Origin: Triplophysa rosa
Lineage: Eukaryota; Chordata; Actinopteri; Cypriniformes; Nemacheilidae
DNA length: 64,000 bases
Direction of reading: 5' to 3'
Assembly (NCBI RefSeq): GCF_024868665.1
Contig: NC_079891.1
Span: forward strand, 24,218,103 to 24,282,102
This document shows positions 12,186 through 24,498 of the stretch, one piece after another. Below the pieces are notes generated by a model that did no database searches, was not told the origin of the DNA, and saw only the letters and a list, made by a program, of their open reading frames with translations. The translations under genes were made by a program, and so were the position numbers. Every line of letters begins with the position of its first letter. Within the stretch, counting starts at the first letter, position 1.

Positions 12186-12891
12186 TGAAGAATAGGATCA
12201 AGTCATACATTAAAACTACAATCAAACAAGTAGAAAACATTCTATCAATGTGATGTATTTGTTCTCAGAAGAGCAATTTACAGTAGAAAGGCATCTCTGT
12301 TCAGTGAAGCTATATCTAAAATCCCATTAAAAAGGAGAGTATTTACATTTCAAGCAATAAGTATAAAACATTTTAAAAATATACACACACAAACACACAG
12401 GCATTCCTGAAAATACTACCAGGAAAGTAAACAAACAACAAATCATATAAAGTACAGCACGCTTATTTGAAGGGAAATGGGGATTATTTGCAGTTCCTTC
12501 TTTTTGGTTTCGGGAAACGGCCTTGTCATGTAAAATAGACTTGGGCTCACACACCTAAATCCATACAAAACTGAACAGCATATAATAAAAACGAATTACA
12601 TTATTAATTGGTAGCCAATGAATCCTTTAAGCATATTTTAGGTCTAAACACATTATCATACTTCAATAAATTATCTTTATCACTTCTCTTCAACTTCTGG
12701 AAAACACGGTTCAGATACTGCAAGTTTGCAAGTTTGTGCTAACTCTTACACACATTTACCCAGCTTTTGGCTTTTGGATATTTTAGGTCAACCAGTGTAG
12801 TAGGCAGAGTTGAAAATTACATCCAAATATCCTAAGCAAAAAATCTTGATCTAAGCAATAAATCTTCATGCTCCAACAAGAGTAGTCAAGG

Positions 12892-15800
12892 CTACACAAC
12901 AAATGATGATTTCTGTCTGAATTCCCCCTAAAACAGAACAAAATAATTACTAAATAAATGTGACATTTGTACCAGCACCACTATTCTAATGGTACATTAG
13001 AATGCAAGAGTAGATTAAATACACATATCTTGTGAGATTATTTTATGAAATTAATTAATTCTATAGTTTATGTAAGAGAATTTAAAGATGTACTTACATC
13101 CCCATCATCCACATCTTCTGTTCGTGGCTGTGTATAGACAGCTGTTTTCGGCTTGCTGTGAGAAAGAATTTATATCATTACATTTTATAAAATGTATAAC
13201 TAAGTTTATGAATCTGACAGTGAACTGCGTGACACTGAATTTTATTTACCAGTTTTACTTTTGATGCTAAACCATACAATGACATTCCAATTGATAAAAT
13301 ATGTTCAGTGGGATTTAAGCCTGGGCCTTGATTTTTCACCCTAAACTGAGTAAACCATTTGTGTATTGACCATGCTATGTGCACAAAAATTACCAATAAA
13401 AAAAACACTGAAAACACAAAATTATGTAATTGCATGGCAAAGTATTTTATTTATCATCAGAGACATTGCTGGAATAACCAGACCATTTTGGGACAAGTAG
13501 TGTAAATGTGTGCCAAATAAACAAAACGTCTTACCTTTCAGCCACTTCTGTAAAGACAATGAAAAAACACAAATGAGTCAGATCTGTTTCGATAAATATT
13601 TTAAAATGTTCTCGCTCTCTCGCACGCACACAACTTACTTGGTAGATATCCTTTTTTGTTGGCATACCAGAGTCCAAAGAGGAGCAACCCTACTGCAAGC
13701 AAAGCCACAATAACACCAGCAACAATGCCACCAACATTTACATCACCTAATATAAAAATAACAAAACAAAAACATCCATTAGACAAATGACAGACAGCTG
13801 TTTATAGGCCCGAGTAGTTGATTTAGATAAACAATATTCATTTAGAGATTTAATTATTTATAGTAAGATCCTTATTTGTGCCCTTTCTGAACAGCGTTAC
13901 TTACGGACATCCATTTGTACTGTATCACCACGCATAGCACCTTCACTATTAACAGCCTCACAGTAATATGAACCAATATCCATCTTAGATGCACTTGGGA
14001 ACTCCTGATCAGATACAAAAACAAAGCATTTAACAATTTACCTGACAAAATTCACCTGAAAATCAGATAAAAAATAAAAATAAAAACATTACAAAGAACA
14101 ATGTAGTACAATCTCTAACACTAAATGCACAAAACTGTTTCAATCTAACTGATGTTAATAGACCAGTTACATTCTTAAATTGACAAAGTTTTGATTATGT
14201 TGTTCCAGAAACATTCCACTTACTCACCAGGTTACCATTGAACGTGTTCATCTTGTATGTGAGGTTCTTAAAATTGGGGAATTTGCTTGGATCCTCTGGG
14301 AGAGGAGAACCGTTTTTGTACCATTTATAGGTGGGTGGGGGGGAGCCGACCAGATCGACACAGGTCAGCAGGGCATTACTTCCAGTTGTCACTGATGAAG
14401 GAATTCTGGATACAGGCTTGCTAGGAGGCACTGCAAAGAACAAAGGGAATTTACGAGGCTGCTTGGTGTCTCATGCATAAATTATTCAAAAACATAAATT
14501 CTGCAGCCTAACATCATGAAAACGCTTTGCCTAATTCACACATACACTAATCCATCTAAATAAAGTCATCCTTAAAGCTGCAATACTATCTAAAATGTTT
14601 TCCAATAATATAAGAGCCATAACACTTTTTTTGCGTGTGCAAGCATCAAACACTAACTGGAAGCAAGAAAGTTTATGATTCAAATTTACCAAGAACAGTA
14701 AGCTTGATGGTTTTCTCAGCATACCCATTGTTGCCAAACACCTCACAGTCATAGTCTCCTGTGTCTGCTCGAGTCACCTTGTTAAGCCTCAGTCCTTCAT
14801 CATACACAGTGATACGACCTTCGTATTTATCTAATGAAATAAAAAAGATGTACATCGCATATCATTGGAAGGACACAATAATAAACCAGATAAGAGCTAA
14901 TCACCGCTGTACATTTCCAATTCTTACCAATCGGCTTGCCATCAAAGTAGACGAATGACTGAGAGCCTTTAATATCTTTGAACTTCCATTCTATTCTGGG
15001 GGATGATCCAAACGTAGCAGAGTATTTACATTTCATGTCCACCCCTGAAATAAAACACAGTTAGTAGGCTGAATCTGATTTGTAACCCTTTAGTTTTTCC
15101 TTATCAACACATACAATCATCATTGAGTGGAGATCATCTAAAACAGACTTGTTGCCCATAAAAAAGGTTCTCTAGTACAACAAGATTTCAGATTCATCAT
15201 CATTTTCTAAAACAAAAAGGACTATTCTTGAAGCCAAAAACTAAGAAAGCCACATTCTTTCATACATCATTTCCATTTGGCTCTGCAATTACACAAAGAC
15301 TAAAAACAGCAACTTGCCTTCATTCTCTTTCACCTTTAGTGCAGGATTACCAACATCAACCCAAAACTCACACAAGCCTGTAGAAAGAAAAAAAATGAAA
15401 CTTGGATCAGTAACACACCAAACTACTTATGTTGTCACAAATAAACACTAACATACACATTATACAAATATACACACACATGTCTGGTTTACCATCTCCG
15501 TGGGGACAGTCCATAGGCGTAATGTTTTTTGTACTGTACAAACTGTATATTCTATCCCCTATCCCTAACCCTAAAGATCATAGAAAACTTTTTGCATTTT
15601 TAGATTTAAAAAAAATATTGTTCTGTACAATTGATTAGCTTTTTTGCCCATGGGGACCTCAATTTTGGTCCCCACGGGTGACACGAGTCCCCATGTGTTG
15701 GTGTGCATTCAGGTTTAGGTCCCCACCGGGACATACAAACATGAACACACACATACACACACACACAAGTTTATACTGTATTGTTTTGTTGCTTCAGAGA

Positions 15801-18546
15801 CCAGATTTTTAAATCATATAAAAAATAGTCATGAGAAAGGATTAGAAAACATACATGCATAAAGATTTAATCTAAAGCAATAAAAATGGGTTTAGACTTA
15901 GTATTCGAACAGTCACACTAAACATGCTAGTTACTTAAGAGAAAAACATATTGCATTTATAGGATTATTTCAAAACAAAATCATGTTCTGTTATAAAATA
16001 AACCAACTTGCCCTGAGGGCATTGTGACACTGGTGAATCGTTCTTGGAAGCGGACGCTGCATATGTAATTACATGAAAAGCGACTGTGGCCAATGTTCCC
16101 TAAATTAGTGTCAAGGAATTTATAAACAATAATATGTAGTTAATAGCCATGTTTCCATCCAGTTTTTGCGCTGTTTTGTTATCTACAAAGCAAATGTGCG
16201 CCAAAAATGTTTGCGAAATGTGCTGTCTCCGCCTGTTTCAGTCCAGTTATAAAATGGTGTGCGTAATGACATCACACCTTAAAAAAAAATGCATTTTCGC
16301 TTAGGTTTTGTTATAGCGCTAAAAATTCTGCCCTTCAGGCGTTTCCATACCTAATTTTGCTTATATCGCAAATTCATAGGCCTTTTGCAACCCAAATGTT
16401 TTTAAAATGTACAGAGTAATGAGAAAATCCAAATTCGCAGGTTATTTTAGTTTACTAAAATGTTTAATTTTGAAAACGTTTCTGTTAATTCTGTTTATTA
16501 GAAAAACTTAATGAAAAAAATTAAATGTTGCCTCAAAAATGAACTGAAATAAGTTTAAAGCACTAAAATTATAAAAATAAACAAACTAAAATAGAACTAA
16601 TAAAAATTAATTAATCTTATATAGCAACATAAAAAATAAACAAATAACTTATAAAATGACAAAAGCAAACACCAAATTTGCTAAAACTTTAACTACAATT
16701 AACATAACTATGAATCTAAAAATAAAAGTTAATTTAAAATATTAATAACTAAATACTACAAACATGAAAACTTCATTTTCACATAATGTTATTAAATAAG
16801 ACGAAGACGCTGAAGTGGAGCAGCTCCTCTGACGGGACTTATTTGACAGAGCGCAAGTTTGGACACGTCTTAACTGAGGCTTATTCTCACATAACATTTC
16901 TAAAATTCTATTAGAGCTTTTGGAGTCAACCACTTTATTTTCCTAAATTGTTTGAGATAAAATTCTTTATTAATAAATTGCACTTACAACATTTTTATTT
17001 ACAGGCGTCATGTTTGTGATTTTTCATGCGTCACCATAGCCAACATGCCTCTGATCATGAAATCAAAACAGACTCACGATTTTATGACAATACATTTACT
17101 TATTCACATATTTTATTTTACCTTTCTTTTTTCAGCGTTGGAATTTCAGTGCCACTAATTTTTGTTGAGCTCCAAATTTCCAAGACATTATTTTTCTCAT
17201 CCACACCCGCAAGGCACCTTTTACAGAGAATCAGTGCTTTAAGGAGAGCAACATCACGAAAGCAGATGCTGCGTGTATAGGCTAATTATGTCATGTGACA
17301 CCACATTTATTACTTTAAAGACCCTTTTTCTCTACAAAAATTGTTTCCAAACAAATTTTGCGATATTTGATTTATCGAAATGTATTTGATGCTAAAAATA
17401 AATGGAAAAAAGATTGTGTCGACATTTGAGGAATTTTATCGACAAATGGCATTTCCATCAGCTATATCGCGAAACATTTTGAAGCGCTAAACCTTCTTTC
17501 GCAAAAAAAGCCATGGATGTAAACATTGCTGTTGTCATATTTCATGTAGCACAATCCATATGCTTTATTAATATAATTCATGTCTGTTGCTTCCTTCTAA
17601 CATCAAGTTATTAGCGATGAACATTTTCTGTCATTCTGAAAGTGTTTTCATGTGTGAATTTAAGGATGACCGATAAGCAAACACGATACTCAAATACACT
17701 GAATGACACATGACGCACCTCCATCTGTTTGTCGGGCAGCGTGAGATGTGGCCATGAGTATAGCTACAATAGAGATTCGAGTCTAATAATATTCCAAGTG
17801 ACTGAGATTGTTGCATGCTCTATAACAATAATCCTAGAGTTTTTAGTCTACTAAAATAAACAATTGTTAAGTGTGCTTCCTGGTTGCGCTCGGGTTTCGG
17901 ATGGGGGATGGGCAAACGTGGAAATACAGGTTCCCAAGGTGATACCACAGAGGCGTGTAACATCTCGTTCACGTTTAACCAAACATAAGTCGACGCTCGA
18001 CGTCGATTCTAAAACGCAATTTTTACTGTTATTACTCACAAAATCTACGTTGCTAGATGCCAATCTCGTAACTAAGCAAGTAACATCTCAATTGAATAGA
18101 TTCAAAGAACGAGTCATTTCGCCGATGTGTTCACATAATCCATTTTCAACGAGTGAATAGATTCCAAAACATTCACTTAAAAGAATCGATTCAAAAAACG
18201 ATTTGTTGCGGAATGGACAACAAATTTGTTTAAATATAAATGTGCACAATGGTACACCATTTGGTCCTTGTATTACATTTTACAAAGAGGAGGATTAATC
18301 CAATAAGCAATAACAAATCAATAATATTTTACTTTTAAAAATACACAGAATGACAAATACTTAAGTAAACAACAGACAACTTTCAAGGTCAGCATGTCTA
18401 TCGATTAAATCACACTTAAAACGCATAAACAACTTTGAATAATAAAATAAAAAGAAATATATAAAATGTCCGAACACGTTGAAAACATGTAACGCTAGCT
18501 TACCTGTGGCTGCAATTGAGAGGAACACAAAGGCGAAGGTCAACAT
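12892..18546 (-). CDS. f11r: F11R / JAM-A junctional adhesion molecule
   Basis: Single-pass Ig-superfamily adhesion protein of tight junctions. Ten coding exons were rebuilt with unbroken phase: 18,504-18,546; 15,318-15,377; 14,928-15,044; 14,690-14,830; 14,228-14,430; 13,905-14,004; 13,639-13,746; 13,535-13,547; 13,098-13,155; 12,892-12,927, giving 292 aa (human about 299). Residues 1-14 form the signal peptide (MLTFAFVFLSIAATG). The V-type Ig domain has C40 and C102 (DTGDYDC), and the second Ig domain starts at VPPSKP (121) with C144 and C203. The transmembrane segment is about 226-248. The tail carries AVYTQPRTED and ends GEFRQKSSFVV, a PDZ ligand. The start is the ATG at 18,546; a slightly longer frame begins with a GTG. 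Intron 2 uses a GC donor and exon 8 is a 13-nt microexon. JAM-B and JAM-C fit the tail and membrane region less well. It lies next to usf1, as in mammals. Confidence 0.93.
13535..13547 (-). other. f11r: f11r 13-nt microexon
   Basis: It is flanked by TTTACAG on the acceptor side and GTAAGAC on the donor side. It is needed to keep phase between the transmembrane exon, which ends one base into a codon, and the next exon, which begins with the last base of one. It encodes K-V-A-E plus two bases of the juxtamembrane tail. Confidence 0.8.
15490..15745. repeat. GGGGAC-type dispersed repeat
   Basis: A block with GTGGGGACAGTCC at one end and GGTCCCCAC motifs at the other (15,672-15,735), followed by an ACACACATAC microsatellite. 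It resembles the GGGGAC/GTCCCC repeat that is common in fish introns. It sits in f11r intron 1. Confidence 0.55.
16012..16056 (-). other. f11r: Possible f11r cassette exon (45 nt)
   Basis: Within f11r intron 1, a 45-nt stretch is bounded by an acceptor (pyrimidine-rich run ending ATATGCAG) and a GC donor in strong context (CAGG then GCAAGT). It has phase 1 at both ends, exactly as the intron requires, and contains no stop. It would insert 15 residues (ASASKNDSPVSQCPQ) just after the signal peptide. It is not part of known JAM-A proteins, so it may be chance or a lineage-specific alternative exon. Confidence 0.3.
16147..17525. mobile_element. Inverted-repeat element in f11r intron 1
   Basis: ATGTTTCCATCCAG near 16,150 is mirrored by CTGATGG and CATGGATGTAAACAT near 17,455-17,525, and GCG/TTTGCG-rich subterminal stretches occur at both sides. 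The match is imperfect, so the boundaries are approximate. No coding content was recognised. Confidence 0.45.
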
Positions 18547-19185
18547 ATCCACTCTGAAACTCGGAACACGCTTAATCCTAGATAAGAGTTTCTTTTTTTT
18601 ATTTTAAAATAGGTTAATAACACTTTGAAAGAGATGTGTATTTACTAGGCCCTGAAAAAACCTTGCTACTCTTCCGTCAAGATAACCCAGAAGGTTGAAA
18701 CTAAACGCCCTTCCGTGTTATCCTCTGTTACCTGTACTAGTGTGTGATTGGTTATATGTGTAAAACCTGACCCGCCCCTCTATGACGTAACGAAAGTAAA
18801 CGCAATATCGAGCAAGTACCCCAGAGTGCAGTTTGGACGAGGGGCGGTACGACACATTAGGCGGAACTACATGTGTCGCCCAGCCAACTTCAACTTTCAT
18901 TTGATTAGGAACAGCTTATTGGTTTAGACAACTTTGGACGATTTGGACGGGTTGAAACGAAGAATTAGACATCAGCGACAATAAACAACATAATAACAAT
19001 ACTATACGGAAAGTTCCATTTAGTAGAAATGTGAACAATAAAGCAAAGTTTGGGTTAGCAAACATAAAAGAAATCCATACGCACGAACACAAACAGTGAT
19101 CTGGTTATATCAACGAGCTACCGCAACGAAAGTGATACTAGAGCAGTGTGTATAGGCTATATGAAGTTTAAAGTTTAAGCAGTGT

Positions 19186-19391
19186 ATATATCTCCGTTTA
19201 AATTTTTTTTAAATCATGCATAAAATGTTTTTTTATTATGTTATCATGTTTTTATTGTGTTAGTTAGCTGTATTTTTTGAGTTAGTATGGCTTAAATCAA
19301 AACAAACCAACTGCAGTTTGATTGATATTAATTGGAATGCACAAAAAAAACATGATTTTTTACATTTAAAAACGGACTTCCAAACTCTTCA
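19186..19391. mobile_element. GAAGAGTTTGG-family MITE, copy 1
   Basis: Shares a long central block (GTTAGTTAGCTGTATTT, then CAAAACAAACCAACTGCAG and TTAATTGGAATGCACAA) with the better-preserved copy at 31,628-31,850. The ends are eroded here. Confidence 0.7.
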
Positions 19392-20204
19392 TATGTTCTC
19401 CATCTAGGAATCTGCATTTGACAGCAACTTCTGCTTCTGTGTCTAGCCAAACTTCAGTTTTTGGCTCAATAGCCTACTGTAAGTTATGAAACACAAATAA
19501 ATAGATGCAGAACAAAATGTAAAAAATGTAAATGGTTTACGGTTTTATAACAACGCATATTATTAATAGACACAGCATACTGTCACAGTGTTGTCAATAA
19601 ATGTAATGTCCTTGCCTTAAATAGGAGTAATGTGAAAAAACGTGAACAAAAAAACGGGTGTAAAATGTTAAAGAAGGTGATGTTTTCTCCGTCTTTTACA
19701 GATGTGTTATTTCCAAACAGGCTACAAAACCCGCGTTTTATTTGTACAGTTTCCAAATTTCATCTACGCATATGGATCTGTACCACATGAGACACTGTTT
19801 GTAAAATTACAAAACGGGCACAGTTGAATAGATAAAAACATATTCTTCTCTGGTTTAAATGGTGTGGTGCTTCTTCGTGTTTGTTGGAGATACGGTTAGT
19901 CGGTAGTTGACATTTTCTAAAGTGGAAAAAACAATGAACATTTTAATTTTATAGGTTAAGAGACACTGTGGTATGAGCTGAGACGCTGTGGTATGAGCTG
20001 CGTGCGAAAGCTGTTGCCTTGCTGCCCTCCTGTCACGCAATGAAAATTCTCGAACATCATGCTAAACGTTAAAATATAAAGTTAAATAAATAGAAACAAT
20101 TTTTACTCTCCTTGTACTGTCATCAAAGTTATCTGGCTTCTCTAAACCAGTAAGCTGTAATAGCGTCACACTTCTCTACACCAATAAGCTCCTGATCATG
20201 AACC

Positions 20205-20381
20205 AATAGGCTTGTTCGACTTGATGCGGCGCCGAAACATCCGACAGGCGAATGACATCAAAGTACCGCGAGAGCAATTCGAAAAACCATTAAAAGTTTG
20301 CTATCGAATCGCTCTCGCGGTACTTTGATGTCATTAGCCTGTCGGATCTTGCGGCGCCGCATCAAGTCGAACAAGCCTATT
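20205..20381. mobile_element. Palindromic MITE, TAGGCTTGTTCGA family
   Basis: Two arms of about 75 bp are near-exact reverse complements, beginning AATAGGCTTGTTCGACTTGA and containing GCGGCGCCG and ACATCAAAGTACCGCGAGAG. The loop is short. TA flanks the GGCTTG ends on both sides, suggesting a TA target duplication. Confidence 0.85.
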
Positions 20382-20880
20382 GAAAGGTGAAGTGGGCGGG
20401 GCGACACGTGTCGCTCCTTCCAAATGTGTTGCCCCGCCCCATCGTCCAGCCTGCACTCTGGGGCTACTCAAATCGAGGACCTACTTTCATGTGAATTCTA
20501 CAGGCACATATCTGATTGTATAACTTTGCTTATTCCCCTAGCAAAAAAATATTTATAATTTATTTTTTGTTTAATATACCTCGTTACACTACTTGTCTTG
20601 CTCATGATAGTTATTCAATAAAATAACGAAAAGAACCAGGAAAAAATATACTTTCATGTGAATTCTGTTTGGGGGTTTTCCTAAAACTCTTAAAAGGAAA
20701 GATTGCAGACACTCGCAGTCGCAATCGTTTTTTTTCACACAACTATGACAATATTTTTTTACAATTTCCCTATTTTAAGTAGAACGATTCATTCACATAA
20801 AACCCAGACCGGACGAAATCTGTACAAGAACACACAGACAACGTTAATCTTTCAGCAGCTCACTTCTTTCGCACAAACAG

Positions 20881-21411
20881 TAGGCTTGTTCGACTTCATG
20901 CGGCGCCGCCCGCAAGAATCTGCAGCCGCCTGACAACAGCAATGCATTCTGGTTAGACAATTTGTCCGACTTTGATTGGCCGCTTAAGATCACGTGTGCC
21001 ATTAAAGTACCTCGAGAGCAAAACAAGACCAGCCGCTTAGGTCAGGCGCTGCAGTTGCTCAAAAGCGGCTGCGAAAGCCTTGATGACGACACACTTACTC
21101 TCATTGGCCAGAATGTTCACGTTTATGTGTTGCGTGTTTATTCTGACACACTCGGTTACGATTATATTTTAATTTTTATATCACATTTTATGTTTTTGTA
21201 CTGATCTTAATGCAAAAAACAGGTATTCCTATCATATTCACTTAATCCGTGATAAAGAAATAAATATCCCGTGGTCTGCTGTAGGTTCAGCTCTTTACGG
21301 GAAGCACGAAGCGTCCGACCTTACGGCCGTCTTTTCACTCCTCCCCCGCCTGCAACCGGCTGATCTCGCCAGTCGGTGTCAGGCTAGTATGAGTCAACTC
21401 GAACAAGCCTA
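20881..21411. mobile_element. 531-bp element, TAGGCTTGTTCGA family
   Basis: Starts TAGGCTTGTTCGACTTCA and ends TCGAACAAGCCTA, the same termini as the palindrome 500 bp to the left. Subterminal GCGGCGCCG and AAAGTACCTCGAGAGCA are also shared. It is a second, longer family member. Confidence 0.75.
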
Positions 21412-21566
21412 GTAACTCACCACAGTATCTAAATATGGTTTGGCATTTCTTGTGAGGGTGGGCTGTGATAGTACGTATTTCAGATCAGCTGTGTGGATCT
21501 AATTGCGGTTACCATGGTAGCAGTAGCTGAGGGCGTGATGTTGGCAGGATAGCACATAGACATAAA

Positions 21567-22234
21567 CTGTGTCCCAATTCGGGGGATACAACCTTCTTAG
21601 GTTGCGGACTTTAAAACGAGGACTTGTTTTTCAAAGCACACAGCCTCAAAAGTCCAAGAACCGAACTGAAATGAGACGGACCAGCCTCGGAGAGGATTTC
21701 CTAATTGCGTCACCTGCTGCTCATGTTGCTGGCGACAGCAGCAGGACACAGCAGAGACGTTCCTGACTTTTTTTTTAACAAATACGGAGCCAGAAAAATG
21801 ATATTTTATTTTAGAGAATATGACATGTTTATGTAGATTAAAACAGCCCAACAGTATATTAAATTAACCAATCTTACAAATTTAAAACACAATAATGCAC
21901 CAATGATGTTAATGAACAACATCATATATAATATTAAAACATTGAAATGGACCGTTTTTGTGAATTACATACTTATATTTAACTAAAGTTTTGAATGATT
22001 ATTTAAAAATTTCAAGCCGTTACAGGCCCGCAATGAATTTCGGGATAGCCGAGGCTGTAAAGGATACATTCGTTCTATCCTTAAAAACCCACGGAAATCA
22101 GGTCGCATTTTGGGGCTGCATTTGAAGCAACCTTTGAATCGGGACAGCCTTACCAGCCTTCAGTCGCGCTGCTGTGACGCAATCGTTCTTAAAATGCAGA
22201 CTTCAAAGAACGCAGCCCCCGAATTGGGACACAG
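21567..22234. mobile_element. 668-bp DNA transposon with 19-bp TIRs
   Basis: CTGTGTCCCAATTCGGGGG at 21,567-21,585 is repeated as a perfect reverse complement at 22,216-22,234. The interior has no transposase-like frame. It is a non-autonomous element. Confidence 0.85.
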
Positions 22235-22246
22235 CCATAATAAATA

Positions 22247-23256
22247 CCTAGACGCCGCGTTGGCCACTTTGCTCCGCTGCTGCGATACGTCAACGGCGCC
22301 GCCATATTAGTGAGGGCAACAGTGCTCTAAAAGCCCACTGAACCCGATGGGAGAGCTGCGCGTTTTCGGCATTAAAAGCACAATTCCGTTTACATTTCTA
22401 AACATATTTCAATGGTTTACGATGTACGTAGAGTCCACTTCAGTTGCATCATATCACGATAGTTATAGCCTACTTTAAAGTTAATGGTTGTCATAATGAA
22501 ATGTGAAATCCATTATTTGTGCCTGTTATTCGTAAGATACCAGATGGCATCATGTTCAGTGATATGTTAAAGACAACACAGGCAACAGAATAAATAACCA
22601 CGTTGCAGTAGTCGAGAATAAAACACGTACATGTAGAGATTGTTTCTGAGATGTATTTGAATCATCGAACAAAACATCCAAGTTTAATTTACGTATTAAA
22701 TAAAAACGAATGTTTTTCACTCTGGAAATGGCTTTTTCTGTTGTAATTTTAGACATTTTCAAAGATAAAAGATGTTCTTTTATTAATCCGGTAAAACCGT
22801 TACAGCAGTAAAACATGATGTATGTGACATAGTAAAACAAATAACACTCCCGTGCATTATTAGTATGAAATAGCAGTATATAGTCATAAAGTAAAGACGC
22901 ATTTTTTAAAATTTTCCCAGGATTTTAAAGTGCACGAGCTGTTCTGATAATGTGCATCTAATCTACCTTAAATTATTTCACATTAGCGATGTGTACACAA
23001 TTTTTAAGACTAAATGATTGCTTGACAAGCCTGAGTTTTAACAGTTCCGTATGACAATAAATACATTTTCAAGTCTATAATACGTTTAACGTTACTCCAC
23101 GTAAATAGAAATTAGTTGAGAAATGAAAACGATGTTGTGTTATATCCAGAAAACGGCAGCTCCACCATTCACTCGTATGTCTTTGTAGTCGGCTTTTGCC
23201 CTCACCAATATGGCGGCGGCGTTGACGTACGATCCAGCGGACAATGAGGCGTCTAG
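22247..23256. mobile_element. About 1-kb element with ~130-bp inverted ends
   Basis: The left end CTAGACGCCGCGTTGGCC, followed by CGTCAACGGCGCCGCCATAT, pairs with the right end read backwards (CTAGACGCC, then CGTCAACGCCGCCGCCATAT and GGTGAGGGCAA). Similarity extends inward through a GAGAGCTGC/GGAGCTGC block. It starts only about 12 bp after the preceding transposon. Confidence 0.7.
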
Positions 23257-23269
23257 TTAATATGTACAT

Positions 23270-24420
23270 GTCTATGGGATAGCAGTTCAGATGTCTTTTC
23301 TCCAAACTCAGATCGACAGCATATCAACTATTGAATATTATCTTGCTTTATAACGTTTTGAGTGAATGTTGTGAGAGATAGATCTTGTGTTATTGCGTTT
23401 GAACAGTTACGTGTATCCCATTTAAATACACATTGCTTTGTAACAGTTTTAATGCATACTAAACCGTGGAAGAATTTTCCAGTTGTGTGTGTGTACAGCC
23501 AATAAACACTATTAACAATTACATTTTTTTACTTGCCATCAGATACAAACATATGAGTAAGTTTTCTAAAAGATGTTGAATACATGGGTCTACACAGGAA
23601 ACTGCATTATGATTTTTATATATCAACAGATAATCCCAGTGTTGATGTAAGAGTCACTTTACTGATTCATAGTTTTAAACTACTCTTAATTGACAACCAT
23701 TACACAAAACTGTTCCCAGGCTTGCCTCATTTAGAACTTTTGGGTGTAAAGGCCAAACTTCATTTTGTGCACTGATCACTACATTTTGTCATGTGAATTT
23801 TAGGTTTACGCTATTTCTAAATAAATTCATAACAATCAGAAGGCACCAGTTGAGGACACAGACTAGTTAAAGACATTTTCTTATAAAAAGTTAAATCAAA
23901 ATAATCAGTGTGTCAATTCACTGGGTGAAGTGTTTTTTTTTACTCGTACACATTTAATTTACTTGTGCACTTAACTCACATTCTTGTTTTATTCTTATTC
24001 TATTGTTAAAAACAAAGGAGTCGATTAAATTACATATATAAGATTTATAAGGGGGAAACTAAAATACTAGTATATATCATCATGGTTCAACCATACATGT
24101 GCAGGTTCACTAGAATATTTTGAGTAATAAGCAGTAAAAATAAAATCCAACTTTTTTCATTTAAAAAGTAAGCAAAAAAGATTTGTTTAAAAACAATTTA
24201 CTGACACTGTAATTTTTTAACCGCAAATTCTTGTACAACAGTGATCGTCTAATCATTGTTTAGTAAATGCTTTTATCACAGATATCAAACCAGAAACCAA
24301 TGAAGATCATTAAACTGTAAACTTATATTTTTTAGGAAAGTCATAATTGAAACAGACCGCTACACCATATGCTTCTACAGCAGTCCTAAAGTAAAGTCAT
24401 TCTTTGGACACGGATCTAAA
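23270..24420. other. Gene-free spacer, possibly distal usf1 3' UTR
   Basis: AT-rich sequence without recognisable exons or clear transposon ends. A minus-strand AATAAA near 23,987 could mark the end of a long usf1 3' UTR, but this is uncertain. Confidence 0.35.
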
Positions 24421-24428
24421 CATGTACA

Positions 24429-24498
24429 GATCAAACAATTCTTCACAACTTTAGTTCAGTATTTTTACTGAACTAAAGTTGTGAAGAATTGTTTGATC
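24429..24498. mobile_element. Perfect 33-bp hairpin downstream of usf1
   Basis: Arms 24,429-24,461 and 24,466-24,498 are exact reverse complements with a TTTT loop. A second small hairpin (TTCAGGCTGA/TCAGCCTGAA) follows at about 24,520-24,543. Both lie about 220-330 bp past the usf1 stop codon, probably within its 3' UTR. Confidence 0.8.

Larger units (their letters stand above)
18793..20490. mobile_element. About 1.7-kb element with ~90-bp inverted ends
   Basis: The segment at 18,793-18,892 (with CCCCAGAGTGCAG, then ACGAGGGGCGG, ACACAT and TGTCGCCC) matches the reverse complement of 20,395-20,490 (GGCGACACGTG, then CGCCCCATCGTCC and CTGCACTCTGGGG). The element ends about 250 bp upstream of the f11r start codon. 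It contains a copy of the GAAGAGTTTGG family at 19,186-19,391 and the palindrome at 20,205-20,381, so it is a stack of insertions. Confidence 0.6.
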
